Shown piece by piece: positions 7,155-15,046 of a stretch of 35,903 nucleotides of DNA. A program made the position numbers and the translations under genes. Numbering within the stretch: the stretch's first letter is position 1; each line of letters starts with the position of its first letter. Under the pieces are notes generated by a model. It was given only the letters and a program-made list of their open reading frames with translations. It was not told where the DNA came from and ran no database searches. The DNA is from a gamma proteobacterium symbiont of Ctena orbiculata. Lineage in GTDB: Bacteria; Pseudomonadota; Gammaproteobacteria; Chromatiales; Chromatiaceae. The stretch covers positions 1 through 35,903 of the forward strand of contig QBVD01000067.1 in the NCBI GenBank assembly GCA_003058525.1, read 5' to 3'.

Positions 7155-8347
7155 CCCAACGACTGATAATGCATATCGACCTGGATGCATTCTTTGCATC
7201 CATCGAGCAGCGAGACCACCCTGAGTATCAGGGACGCCCGCTGGTCGTGGGTGCGAAACCGGGCAAACGCGGCGTGGTCGCCACCTGTTCCTATGAGGCC
7301 CGGCGCTATGGCGTACGCTCGGCCATGCCGATCAGCGAGGCTGTCCGTCGGTTGCCGCCGGAGACGGTCTATCTGCGTCCCAGCATGACCCGTTATGGCG
7401 AGGTTTCGCGACAGATCATGCAGGCCCTGGAGGGTATCTCCCCGGCAGTGGAGAAGGTCTCCGTGGACGAGGCCTTCCTGGATATCTCCGGTATGCAGCG
7501 CCTGATCGGCCCCCCTGAGGTCATCGGACGCCGCGCCAAGTCGGTTATCCTGGAGGGTGTGGGATTGACCGCATCGGTTGGTATCGGACCCAATCGTCTG
7601 ATCGCCAAGCTTGCCTCCGACTACCAGAAACCCGATGGCCTCACCATCGTACTGGCGGACCAGGTACAAGCCTTCCTCGATCCCCAACCCCTGACCGTTC
7701 TGCGTGGACTGGGTGCGAAGAGCGCCCCGGTCCTTCAACGAATCGGCCTGCGAACAGTGGCCGACGTGCGTCGCCTTTCCCTGCTGGAATTGAGGCGTCA
7801 CCTGGGCGGTCTGGCCGGCACTAAAATCCATGAGCAGGCTCATGGCATCGCCTCGGACAGAGTTCACCTCGATAGCGAGCGCAAATCAATCTCCAAAGAG
7901 ACCACCTTCAACGAAGACATCACCGATCCGGAAATTGTGCGTGATACCCTGCACTGGGCAGCGCAGGAGGTGGGCTACATCGCCCGTCAGGAGGGCCGCA
8001 GGGGGAGTATTGTGACCATCAAAATCCGCTTTCAGGGATTCGAGACCCATACCCGAAGTCGGACCCTGGCGACACCGACATCGACGGACCAGGAGATCTT
8101 CCAACAGGCATGGGAGCTCTATCAGTCCGAACAATGGGCCGGACGACCGGTGCGACTGGTAGGTCTGGGTATCAGCGGCTGGGATGACGGCGCCACCAAA
8201 GCTGCGGAGCAGGCTGACCTGTTTGATGAGATAACGACTGACCACGCCCCCAAACAGGAGCGTCTGTACCAAACCATGGATGCGGTTAGCGATAAGTTCG
8301 GCAGGAAATCGGTACGGTTTGGGGTTCGGCGTCGCAAGGAGAAATAG
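7151..8347 (+). CDS. dinB: DNA polymerase IV (Y-family translesion polymerase)
   Basis: This 398-residue Y-family polymerase copies past damaged template bases without proofreading. The catalytic motifs are present: HIDLDAFFASIE at 7-18 and VSVDEAFLDISG at about 103-114, giving the metal-binding D, D and E. The nucleotide-gripping CSYEARRYGVRSAMP follows the first motif. Helix-hairpin-helix and little-finger regions follow. QADLF at 354-358 is a good match to the beta-clamp binding pentapeptide. The gene overlaps the DUF429 gene by four bases. No LexA box was recognised upstream, although the operon start would be before 6438. Confidence 0.93.
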   Translation: MTQRLIMHIDLDAFFASIEQRDHPEYQGRPLVVGAKPGKRGVVATCSYEARRYGVRSAMPISEAVRRLPPETVYLRPSMTRYGEVSRQIMQALEGISPAVEKVSVDEAFLDISGMQRLIGPPEVIGRRAKSVILEGVGLTASVGIGPNRLIAKLASDYQKPDGLTIVLADQVQAFLDPQPLTVLRGLGAKSAPVLQRIGLRTVADVRRLSLLELRRHLGGLAGTKIHEQAHGIASDRVHLDSERKSISKETTFNEDITDPEIVRDTLHWAAQEVGYIARQEGRRGSIVTIKIRFQGFETHTRSRTLATPTSTDQEIFQQAWELYQSEQWAGRPVRLVGLGISGWDDGATKAAEQADLFDEITTDHAPKQERLYQTMDAVSDKFGRKSVRFGVRRRKEK

Positions 8348-8707
8348 GCAGAACGATGATATCATTGCCGATCTTGCTCATTCTTTCTCGCCAAGCCGTG
8401 CCTTCTCCCTGAATACCGGGTCTACTGCTTATCTGTTGCAATGGTAAAGCCCCCGACCAAATTTACATGTCCGCTACTTTTCTCATCGCGATAAGCGATT
8501 GTGACAATTAATTTTGGTGTGAACGGCCACTCCCATATTCTCAATCAGCAACCGATCATCCGACACCCGCCATTGTCAGACTTGTGACAATCCACTTCTG
8601 CATTCAGAGAAACAATAAAAAATCAGACAATTCGCTAGAAACACAGAAATCCTCTGCGCTGACAGATTCGCTTGTTGGCAAATCTGTCAGGGAGGATTGA
8701 TTGATTG
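8348..8707. other. Intergenic stretch with hairpin 8659-8690
   Basis: About 360 bases without a supported gene. CTGACAGATT (8659-8668) pairs perfectly with AATCTGTCAG (8681-8690) over a 12-base loop. It lies between the convergent ends of dinB and the minus-strand gene at 8708. Neither strand has a clear T-run after it, so it may be a processing or RNA-stabilising hairpin, or a weak terminator. Confidence 0.5.
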
Positions 8708-9187
8708 TTAAATCGAGTTGTTATCGCAGTTAGTGGTATAGATAGCGATAACCCTGTCTTTGGTTATACGCAGATTCTCCACCGCCAACGGCAGGCTTTC
8801 AGGGATGGCGGTCTCGACGCGCTGCGCTGGATAGGGATTATTGTTCTTACCCATTAAATAGACAGTGTCGCTCAACACCGCTTGCAGAGACCAGAAGGTT
8901 CCCTTGGTATCGACGCCCTTGGCATTCATGTCATGGATCGCCTGATCGATATTATCCAAGCGATACACTCGTCCATCCTCCTCGTTATAGAGGATATGCT
9001 CATTACCCCCAGCATCTACGCCCACGATCTTGTTCACAATGACCAGTGTTTCATCCAAACTCTCCGAAGAGATTTCAGTCATTCCGTTGATTGATGTGGC
9101 CGCATCATCCGCTAATATGGGTAAAGGTAGATATATTAGGGATAGCGCCATAACGGAAGACGCAAAAAACCGCACAATTGTATTCAT
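8708..9187 (-). CDS. Exported protein of unknown function
   Basis: I do not recognise this 159-residue protein. Residues 1-26 form a clear signal peptide (hydrophobic core SSVMALSLIYLPLPI, cleavage after ILA). The mature part has no cysteine pair or repeat. It contains two phrases that look like a small beta-rich domain, VDAGGNEHILYNEEDGRVYRL and DTKGTFWSLQAVLSDTVYLM. It probably sits in the periplasm or outside the cell. The ATG at 9187 is preceded by CTGGAGG at proper spacing. The longer frame back to 9376 has no such site and would bury the signal peptide. It is divergent from the lipoprotein gene at 9755. Confidence 0.7.
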   Translation of the reverse strand: MNTIVRFFASSVMALSLIYLPLPILADDAATSINGMTEISSESLDETLVIVNKIVGVDAGGNEHILYNEEDGRVYRLDNIDQAIHDMNAKGVDTKGTFWSLQAVLSDTVYLMGKNNNPYPAQRVETAIPESLPLAVENLRITKDRVIAIYTTNCDNNSI

Positions 9188-9754
9188 CTCAAACCTCCAG
9201 AGTTCTAAAAACTCATCAACGACTTGCAACAATTCAAGTCTTAACAAACCATAAAAGGGCCGGGAACCATCCTGACCGATGAAAAACCCTAAACAACTCG
9301 GGCATTTACTTGTCCATTTGTACCAGCAATCACACCTCTTGCCAGAGTTTGCCCCCTGAGTGCTATTTAGTGACAAAGCGCATCTCCTGGGGCAGTCGTT
9401 ATCTTTAAAGTTAAAACTAGTACCCCATTCTTAATTAAAACTTAAACACCTATGATCAATGACCAAAATTGTGATCCAGTAGTTATTACTTAATTAAACG
9501 TTAAGAAGTATCGCAACGCTTATACGTTTTCAGCGCCGCAAGGATGCGCCATCACCTTTTCGCGTTGCAAACGATCTCATATACACAACACCGGGTACGT
9601 TATTTTTCTGTCACAGTAGTCTGAAAATACCGGAGATGGCATGAATCAGGACTTCATAAAGAATTAACGAACCATCTGATGGACGTGTCATTTTTCTTGG
9701 CTTGATTTATAGTGCCTGCAGGCCAGAACAAAATCCTGTTAAAGAGGACACAAA
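9188..9754. other. AT-rich divergent intergenic region with a 16-bp direct repeat
   Basis: About 570 bases lie between two divergent envelope genes, with no gene that I can support. CTTAATTAAAACTTAA (9430-9445) recurs at 9489-9504 with two mismatches, 59 bases apart. Each copy contains the palindromic TTAATTAA. The arrangement suggests paired binding sites or an AT-rich bent region controlling one or both flanking genes. CCTGCAGG at about 9716 is a further short palindrome. Confidence 0.45.
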
Positions 9755-10402
9755 ATGGGGAATCATCTATTACCGGGGATAAAAGATGCGATCTGCATCA
9801 CAGCCTGCCTGCCTTTGCTCCAGGCTTGTACGGGTATAGGCGGAGTTTCCGGTGACATGCCGCTTAATGTTGATACTGAACCCAGTGGAGCCACCGTCTA
9901 CGTGATGGGAAAAGCGATCGGTGAAACACCAATCTCAATCCCGCAACAGCAGATCTACCCTGCTGGTTACGATGCCAATAAAGAACCGATGTACGGTACA
10001 CTGTTGATCAGAAAGACGGGGTGTCAGGATCTTAGAAGACGCATCCGCTACCAGGAATTCAACAGCGGGTTGTCGATCGAACTCAACTGTAGCGGAACCC
10101 GGTCAAGCGCCAGCAAACAGGCCTCCCAACCAGCCAAGGCAATGGCTCCTTCAGTTATTTCACAACAAGGCAGGCCACCAACAGCCAAAAACATGGAGGT
10201 GGAGCAAAAGCTTCATTCCGTTACTCAACAGAGTCCCACTCCACGGCATACACCAAAGACTGAAAAAATCGAAGCCGGCAAGCAACCGGCGAATAATACG
10301 GTTAGACAACGCCTGATCCGCATTGATGATCTCAGGCGGGAGGGCTTGATTACGGAAGAGGAGTATCAACAAGCCCGGAAAAATATTCTCGACACATTAT
10401 AA
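9755..10402 (+). CDS. Lipoprotein with PEGA-like domain and C-terminal SHOCT-like motif
   Basis: A 215-residue protein. The N-terminus ends in LLQAC, a lipobox with acylated C25, so it should be anchored to a membrane facing the periplasm or surface. Residues about 36-65 (LNVDTEPSGATVYVMGKAIGETP) resemble a PEGA domain, a small surface beta-domain. A low-complexity Ser/Pro/Gln-rich linker (about 115-180) follows. The last 30 residues, with IDDLRREGLITEEEYQQARKNIL, match the SHOCT pattern of short C-terminal helices found on many otherwise unrelated proteins. A ribosome site AAAGAGGA lies at 9741-9748. The specific function is unknown. Confidence 0.75.
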   Translation: MGNHLLPGIKDAICITACLPLLQACTGIGGVSGDMPLNVDTEPSGATVYVMGKAIGETPISIPQQQIYPAGYDANKEPMYGTLLIRKTGCQDLRRRIRYQEFNSGLSIELNCSGTRSSASKQASQPAKAMAPSVISQQGRPPTAKNMEVEQKLHSVTQQSPTPRHTPKTEKIEAGKQPANNTVRQRLIRIDDLRREGLITEEEYQQARKNILDTL

Positions 10403-10407
10403 GCGGT

Positions 10408-10437
10408 AAAAAAAAGCCGCTGCCTTTTGGCAGCGGC
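10408..10437 (-). terminator. Intrinsic terminator of the cytochrome operon
   Basis: GCCGCTGCC (10416-10424) and GGCAGCGGC (10429-10437) form a perfect 9-bp stem with a TTTT loop. On the minus strand the stem is followed directly by eight T residues (A-run at 10408-10415). It therefore terminates transcription coming from the cytochrome genes at 10464-12462. The plus strand has no T-run, so it is not a good terminator for the lipoprotein gene. Confidence 0.88.
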
Positions 10438-10463
10438 CCTACCCAATTCATTCTATTCGTTAT

Positions 10464-11126
10464 CTAGTAGGTTGATAACAAACGCAGATAACTGACCACT
10501 CCTTCAATTTCCGCTTTTGTGAGCATATCCTTCCAGCCGGGCATCAGCGATTTGCCCGGTGTTCCATGGGTCACGACCTCAACCATGTGGGAGTTGGGGT
10601 GCTTGTTCATTTCAGCACTGTCGGTATGGTCCTTCGGTTGCAGATTCAACACAGCTGCCAGCGGCCCGTCCCCTCTGCCCGAGCGACCGTGACAGGCGGC
10701 GCAGTTGTTGACATAAACCTTCTTCCCCACATCGGGATCCCCTATCAGGGAGTGCTTGGACCTCTGCAGAAAACGGATGTAGGCGACCAGGGAATTGATC
10801 TGATTACCCGGCATGGCCAATCCCCACTGTGGCATGGCACTGGTCCCCGAACCGTGTTTGATAGTGCCCTGTATCATACCAAACAGCTCTCGGTCTGATC
10901 TTTCCGCCGCGCCGTTATCTCCATCGGTCAAGTCGGCAGGCGCCACATCGAGTTTTTTTGCCAAAGGTCCAGTGCCCTTGCCATCTGCTCCATGACAGAG
11001 AAAACAAGACTGATTATAAAGAGTATAGCCCTGATAGGTATCACCCGCGTAAGCAGGGAGTGAAATCAATCCGAATGCGCTAACCAACGCTGCGAATCCA
11101 GCCATTCTAGTAACAATTCTGTTCAT
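10464..11126 (-). CDS. Periplasmic di-haem cytochrome c
   Basis: A 220-residue protein with a signal peptide (1-27, cleavage after AYA) and two c-type haem domains: CFLCH at 41-45 and CAACH at 142-146. Methionines suitable as sixth ligands occur in SAMPQWG (M98) and SLMPGW (M195). The two halves look like a duplicated class I, cytochrome-c4/c553-like unit. It lies 94 bases downstream of the Cyc2-like gene on the same strand and ahead of a strong terminator, so the two are almost certainly one operon. It would then accept electrons in the periplasm from the outer-membrane cytochrome. GAGGA precedes the ATG. Confidence 0.9.
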   Translation of the reverse strand: MNRIVTRMAGFAALVSAFGLISLPAYAGDTYQGYTLYNQSCFLCHGADGKGTGPLAKKLDVAPADLTDGDNGAAERSDRELFGMIQGTIKHGSGTSAMPQWGLAMPGNQINSLVAYIRFLQRSKHSLIGDPDVGKKVYVNNCAACHGRSGRGDGPLAAVLNLQPKDHTDSAEMNKHPNSHMVEVVTHGTPGKSLMPGWKDMLTKAEIEGVVSYLRLLSTY

Positions 11127-11220
11127 GAGTTAATCCTCACTTGGTTCTGTACTGCAATCCACATGCAGAAGAGGCGACTGAGAAGTCGATTCGTTTTTCG
11201 ATTTGTGTGCATGCTGTCCA

Positions 11221-12462
11221 TTAATAGCCGGCAAAGAGTTGGAACAACCATTTGCTGTCACGTTCATTGTCGCGCGCATCAACACCATCACCACTCTCTT
11301 TCACATAGAAAAGTTCAAAACGGATATTTTGAGAGAACAGATAGTTTAAGCCGACTGTGGTGGAATTGAATTCAGAATCCTCTTCCGAACCGTCGTCGAG
11401 AGCACGATAGGCAGCGAAGACATTGGCTTTGTTGGGCAGGATACCCAGTTGAGCAAGAATACCGAACGCCTCGCCATCATCGGTGTTTGTGCAGCCTTCC
11501 AGGAAATGGGACTCATCGGCGGAGCAACTGCCGTAACTGGCATAGATGCCCAACGGCATACTACCCACACTGCCCTGCATCTGGCCATCCACGACCCAGC
11601 CGTCGGTTGCAATCAGGGTCTCGCCACCTGCGCCATCGGCGACTTCCGCATCTCCCGACCAGAGCTGGAATCCGAACCCGGTATCCCAGGATCCGATGAA
11701 CGGGGTGTAGGCAGCGCGCAGGTAGTGAGCCAGCCCGGACGGCTTGACCTCCACGTTATTCTCTTCCCAACCCGGCACCCATGGAGTGTAGTTGATGAAA
11801 AAGTTATGACTCGAGGCAACAAGCGCGATACCGGTAGCCTCGCCACTGCCCAAACCCAGCGCCTGGGCGGCACTGAATCCTGTACGATCCTCAATCGGCC
11901 GTTGTGAGCGCTGGGCGCCGGTATTCAATAACTCAAATCCGTATGCCGATCCCAGGCCATCGGTGGAGAAAGGTATGACACTGAATTGGGTGCCTCCCGC
12001 CTTACCCACGTTGAAATGGACTTTGGTTGAGAGGAAAGAGTTGGCATCGGTCAATCCCAGCTCCATGAGAAAACCGGCATCCTTGGCCAGCTTGCCCCCC
12101 ACCAGGAGAGCCGCTTCGTCCGGCCACTCGATAACACCATAGTCGCTGCCGGCATTGGTGTTGCCGTTGCTCTTTACATAACGCAGCTTGGTTATCACCG
12201 ATGCGTTCAACATCAACGGCAGGGAGATATCATCGCCCTCGATCATGCCCTGACCACCGGTCAGTGTGTAGCCACCTGCCCTGAATGATCTGCCGAACGA
12301 ATTGAGTGTTGGAAAGTGTTGAAAATGACAGGCCGTACAGGGCATGCTTGTCTGGCGTGCGAAAGCGGGCACAGCATCCGCCGGTTGCGGCAGCGCCAGG
12401 CTCCCAATCAGTATCAAGATCCCCATTGCATAGCCATGCAACATCGTGAGTCTATTAGTCAT
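11221..12462 (-). CDS. cyc2: Cyc2-like outer-membrane cytochrome-porin fusion
   Basis: A 413-residue protein with a signal peptide (about 1-30, cleavage near ADA). Right at the mature N-terminus is one haem site, CTACH at 42-46, inside FARQTSMPCTACHFQHFP. About 350 residues follow of alternating, aromatic-edged beta-strand sequence that ends in a barrel-like FQLFAGY. This layout (single N-terminal c-type haem plus a roughly 16-strand porin in one chain) and the wording around the haem are characteristic of Cyc2, the outer-membrane Fe(II) oxidase of iron-oxidising bacteria. Non-iron-oxidisers carry related Cyc2 clusters, so the substrate is inferred. GGAG precedes the ATG. The downstream di-haem cytochrome is the likely partner. 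Confidence 0.75.
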   Translation of the reverse strand: MTNRLTMLHGYAMGILILIGSLALPQPADAVPAFARQTSMPCTACHFQHFPTLNSFGRSFRAGGYTLTGGQGMIEGDDISLPLMLNASVITKLRYVKSNGNTNAGSDYGVIEWPDEAALLVGGKLAKDAGFLMELGLTDANSFLSTKVHFNVGKAGGTQFSVIPFSTDGLGSAYGFELLNTGAQRSQRPIEDRTGFSAAQALGLGSGEATGIALVASSHNFFINYTPWVPGWEENNVEVKPSGLAHYLRAAYTPFIGSWDTGFGFQLWSGDAEVADGAGGETLIATDGWVVDGQMQGSVGSMPLGIYASYGSCSADESHFLEGCTNTDDGEAFGILAQLGILPNKANVFAAYRALDDGSEEDSEFNSTTVGLNYLFSQNIRFELFYVKESGDGVDARDNERDSKWLFQLFAGY

Positions 12463-13291
12463 ACGCTTCTCCAGAATGTGAAAGCTTAATTTAACTCAGT
12501 CGTTTGTTACTGCTTTGCGGTCATTCCGAACACGACAGCGTCCAGCGCCGCCGATTTTCCCATAACCAGTCAACGACCCCATTTAGTTGGATGCCACGCA
12601 ATAAACCAAATTACGCAATATCGCATCCGAGTGGTGATGGTGAAGGGTGGTGAAATATTTGACTTAACCGGAAGGTGGTGACTGAGTACGGCCGGCAGAC
12701 TGCCTACGAAGCCGGCCAGTACATAGCACCATGTCTACACGATTGGCGTTGTTGTTATATCCAGCGTGGCGTACAAACCTGCCAATGAACCGGTTTCACT
12801 TGAGATATCGGAGTCAAGCCCCATCCAGCTTGAAGAGCGAGCACACCAAAATCCAAAAAGAACCCCTTAAAAACCCGATTCATTAGCAGAAGAGCCTGCA
12901 CACCTACCGGTCACCCCATCCATTCTCCAATTTTTATATTACTGAGAGCTAAGATTCGTGAAGCAGCCTCAGTAGAGCTCAAAAATTTCTTGGTTTTTCT
13001 CGAGTTATGTTAATTCTTAAGAAACCCTTCGCACAAACATTACCCTATGGTAATCATGTTTATTATGGGTAATTACCCTACTTTCTCATATTAGTAATTA
13101 CCCACATTGAGGTGGTGGAACGGCTGGGGTGACCACCCGCATGATCGGACAAAGTCATAATATTTCACACTCTGAACTGGACTGGCACCTGCTCTTCGGA
13201 GACCATTGCAAGTAGAGATCGATACGGTTTGCATCGCAAACTTGTTGCTGGAGCGCCGTTTTCGCAGGACAGGCTGAGAATCCGAAATCAG
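12463..13291. other. Large intergenic region with a GGTAATTACC-type operator cluster
   Basis: About 830 bases without a supported gene, between the divergent Cyc2-like gene and a small membrane-protein gene. At 13040-13103 a motif family is repeated. TTACC-CTAT-GGTAA lies at 13040-13053, the perfect palindrome GGGTAATTACCC at 13067-13078 and another GTAATTACCC at 13094-13103. They are spaced by about 27 bases from start to start. Elsewhere, GGCCGGC (12690-12696) pairs with GCCGGCC (12711-12717). The rest shows no coding signal. Confidence 0.5.
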
Positions 13292-13525
13292 ATGACTCAA
13301 ATACCCATTATCGCAGCCCTGTTGAAATATGCCGACCGACTGAAGTTCCGTCAGCTGTTTCTGGTGACCGCTTCGCTGTTTGTCATCGATCTGTTGATAC
13401 CCGATCTGATCCCTTTCGCGGACGAGCTGTTGTTGGGGCTATTGACACTACTGTTCGGTTCCTGGCGAAAACCCGAGCCGCAAGAACCAACACCGATTGA
13501 ACATACGGAACAGGGTCCGCAGTGA
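13292..13525 (+). CDS. Small membrane protein, DUF6116-like
   Basis: A 77-residue protein with a short amphipathic start, then one long or two short hydrophobic segments (about 22-60, FRQLFLVTASLFVIDLLIPD and ELLLGLLTLLFGSW). A Pro- and Glu-rich polar tail follows. The phrase DLLIPDLIPFADELLLGLLTLLF resembles the small family I know as DUF6116, which has no known function. I chose ATG 13292 rather than the upstream frame start at 13229 because the latter would add 21 unrelated residues. Its stop abuts or overlaps the next gene's possible starts, so the two are probably co-expressed. Confidence 0.6.
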   Translation: MTQIPIIAALLKYADRLKFRQLFLVTASLFVIDLLIPDLIPFADELLLGLLTLLFGSWRKPEPQEPTPIEHTEQGPQ

Positions 13526-13545
13526 TGAACGAAGGAAGAAACAGA

Positions 13546-14079
13546 ATGATTCAGAGACGCCACCGGTATCCCGGAATAGAAGCCCATGCATTTGCCAGGC
13601 TGACCGCCTGCACTGTCCTGTTACTTCTTCTCCAGATCCTTTCCGGTTGCGCCTCCTTGCAATCCCAGGAGGAGAGAATCAGGGTAACCATTGCCGACTT
13701 GAAGCCGCTTGAGTCGACCCTCATGGAGCAGCGCTATATGGTCAAAATCCGCCTGCAAAACCGCTCCAAAGAGGAGTTGAATATCGACGGCATGAGTTTC
13801 GACCTGGACCTGAACGGCAAGCGGTTCGCCTCGGGCGTCAGTAATCAGGAAACCACCGTTCAGGGTTTCAGCGAATCCATACTCGAAGTTAGGTTAAGCA
13901 GTACGGTGTTCGGTCTGATCAAACAGTTTGGCGCGCTTCAGGAACGCCAGAACGGGACCTTCGATTATCAGATAAGCGGCAGCCTGAGCACACCGGACAG
14001 CATGCTGTCCCTTCCCTTTAACGAGAAAGGCGAGATCAACCTGCTGCCGACCTCCGCCGGGCCTTCGAAAAAAAAGTAA
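13546..14079 (+). CDS. Lipoprotein with LEA14/WHy-type domain
   Basis: This protein has 177 residues from this start. A positively charged N-terminus and hydrophobic core lead to ILSGC, a lipobox. The mature part, from IRVTIADLKPLESTLMEQRYMVKIRLQNRSKEELNIDGMSFDLDLNGKRFASGVS onward (about 50-105), reads as the seven-stranded WHy fold of the LEA type 2 family. This fold is known from desiccation and stress proteins and some bacterial envelope lipoproteins. I chose the ATG at 13546 because GAAGGAAG lies just upstream. An ATG at 13525 overlapping the preceding stop (TGATG) would add seven residues and is a real alternative. The precise role is unknown. Confidence 0.7.
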   Translation: MIQRRHRYPGIEAHAFARLTACTVLLLLLQILSGCASLQSQEERIRVTIADLKPLESTLMEQRYMVKIRLQNRSKEELNIDGMSFDLDLNGKRFASGVSNQETTVQGFSESILEVRLSSTVFGLIKQFGALQERQNGTFDYQISGSLSTPDSMLSLPFNEKGEINLLPTSAGPSKKK

Positions 14080-14301
14080 TTTCTACCCCCAGAGCTTTGT
14101 CATACTCACTCACCACTATTGCCCGCTTACCTGATAGATAAATTGCGCGGCACACTTTCGAAGGTTGGCTTGTTGTCAGTCAACTCATCTCCCCCATGGC
14201 CGGTTATACTTCTAGAAGGGAGAGGTGAGCCGCTTTGTATCTGGTTGGTTAACTTGCGGCGCCTGCACTCTCTGAGTTGATCATTCTGGCTTCAAGGAGT
14301 G

Positions 14302-15042
14302 ATGAAAGACTTGTTCCCACCGAACCCAGCAACGCAACAGACGATCACCCTGCGGGGCCGGTCTCTTACCAAGACCTACCACACCGGAGCGGTGGACGTA
14401 CACGCCTTGCGTGGGGTGGATATATCCCTGTTTGAGGGGGAACTGGTGGTATTGCTGGGCCCCTCCGGCAGCGGCAAATCGACCCTGCTGAATATTCTGG
14501 GCGGTCTCGATACCCCGAGCAGCGGAGAGGTAAGCTTTCGCGATCTGGATGTCACTTCAGGGGATGAGTCACTGCTTACCCGTTACCGGCGTGATCACGT
14601 GGGCTTCGTGTTTCAGTTCTACAATCTCATACCAAGCCTTACGGCACGTGAGAATGTGGCCCTGGTGACCGAGATTGCCGTCGACCCCATGGTGCCTGCG
14701 GATGCGCTTTCACTGGTCGGACTGGGTGAAAGGCTTGATCACTTCCCGGCGCAGCTCTCCGGCGGCGAACAGCAACGGGTGGCCATCGCCCGGGCCATCG
14801 CCAAGCGCCCCGATATCCTGTTGTGCGATGAACCCACCGGCGCCCTGGACAGCCATACCGGAATCCTTGTGCTCGAGGCCATTGAGCGAGTCAACAGGGA
14901 ATTGGGCACGACCACGGCGGTGATTACCCATAATACCGTGATCGGCAACATGGCCGATCGGGTACTTCACTTCGGTGACGGCCAGGTCATCGACAGTGTC
15001 AGCAATCCCAGCCGCCAGCCGGCAAGGGAGCTGAGTTGGTGA
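14302..15042 (+). CDS. ABC exporter ATPase (MacB/LolD type)
   Basis: A 246-residue ATP-binding subunit. Walker A is GPSGSGKST (about 54-62), the ABC signature is LSGGEQQR (about 152-159), Walker B is [12 protein letters not shown], and a later ITHN carries the switch histidine. The wording ([33 protein letters not shown]) is that of the MacB/LolD group, which works with FtsX-type permeases for mechanotransmission rather than classic substrate import. AAGGAG overlaps the first codons, and a GTG at 14299 is an alternative start. The permease gene begins five bases after the stop. Confidence 0.88.
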   Translation: MKDLFPPNPATQQTITLRGRSLTKTYHTGAVDVHALRGVDISLFEGELVVLLGPSGSGKSTLLNILGGLDTPSSGEVSFRDLDVTSGDESLLTRYRRDHVGFVFQFYNLIPSLTARENVALVTEIAVDPMVPADALSLVGLGERLDHFPAQLSGGEQQRVAIARAIAKRPDILLCDEPTGALDSHTGILVLEAIERVNRELGTTTAVITHNTVIGNMADRVLHFGDGQVIDSVSNPSRQPARELSW

Positions 15043-15046
15043 CATC

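Noticed and set aside
6989-7867. A 292-codon minus-strand frame opposite dinB
   Set aside because: An antisense shadow of a clear Y-family polymerase, with no motif of its own.
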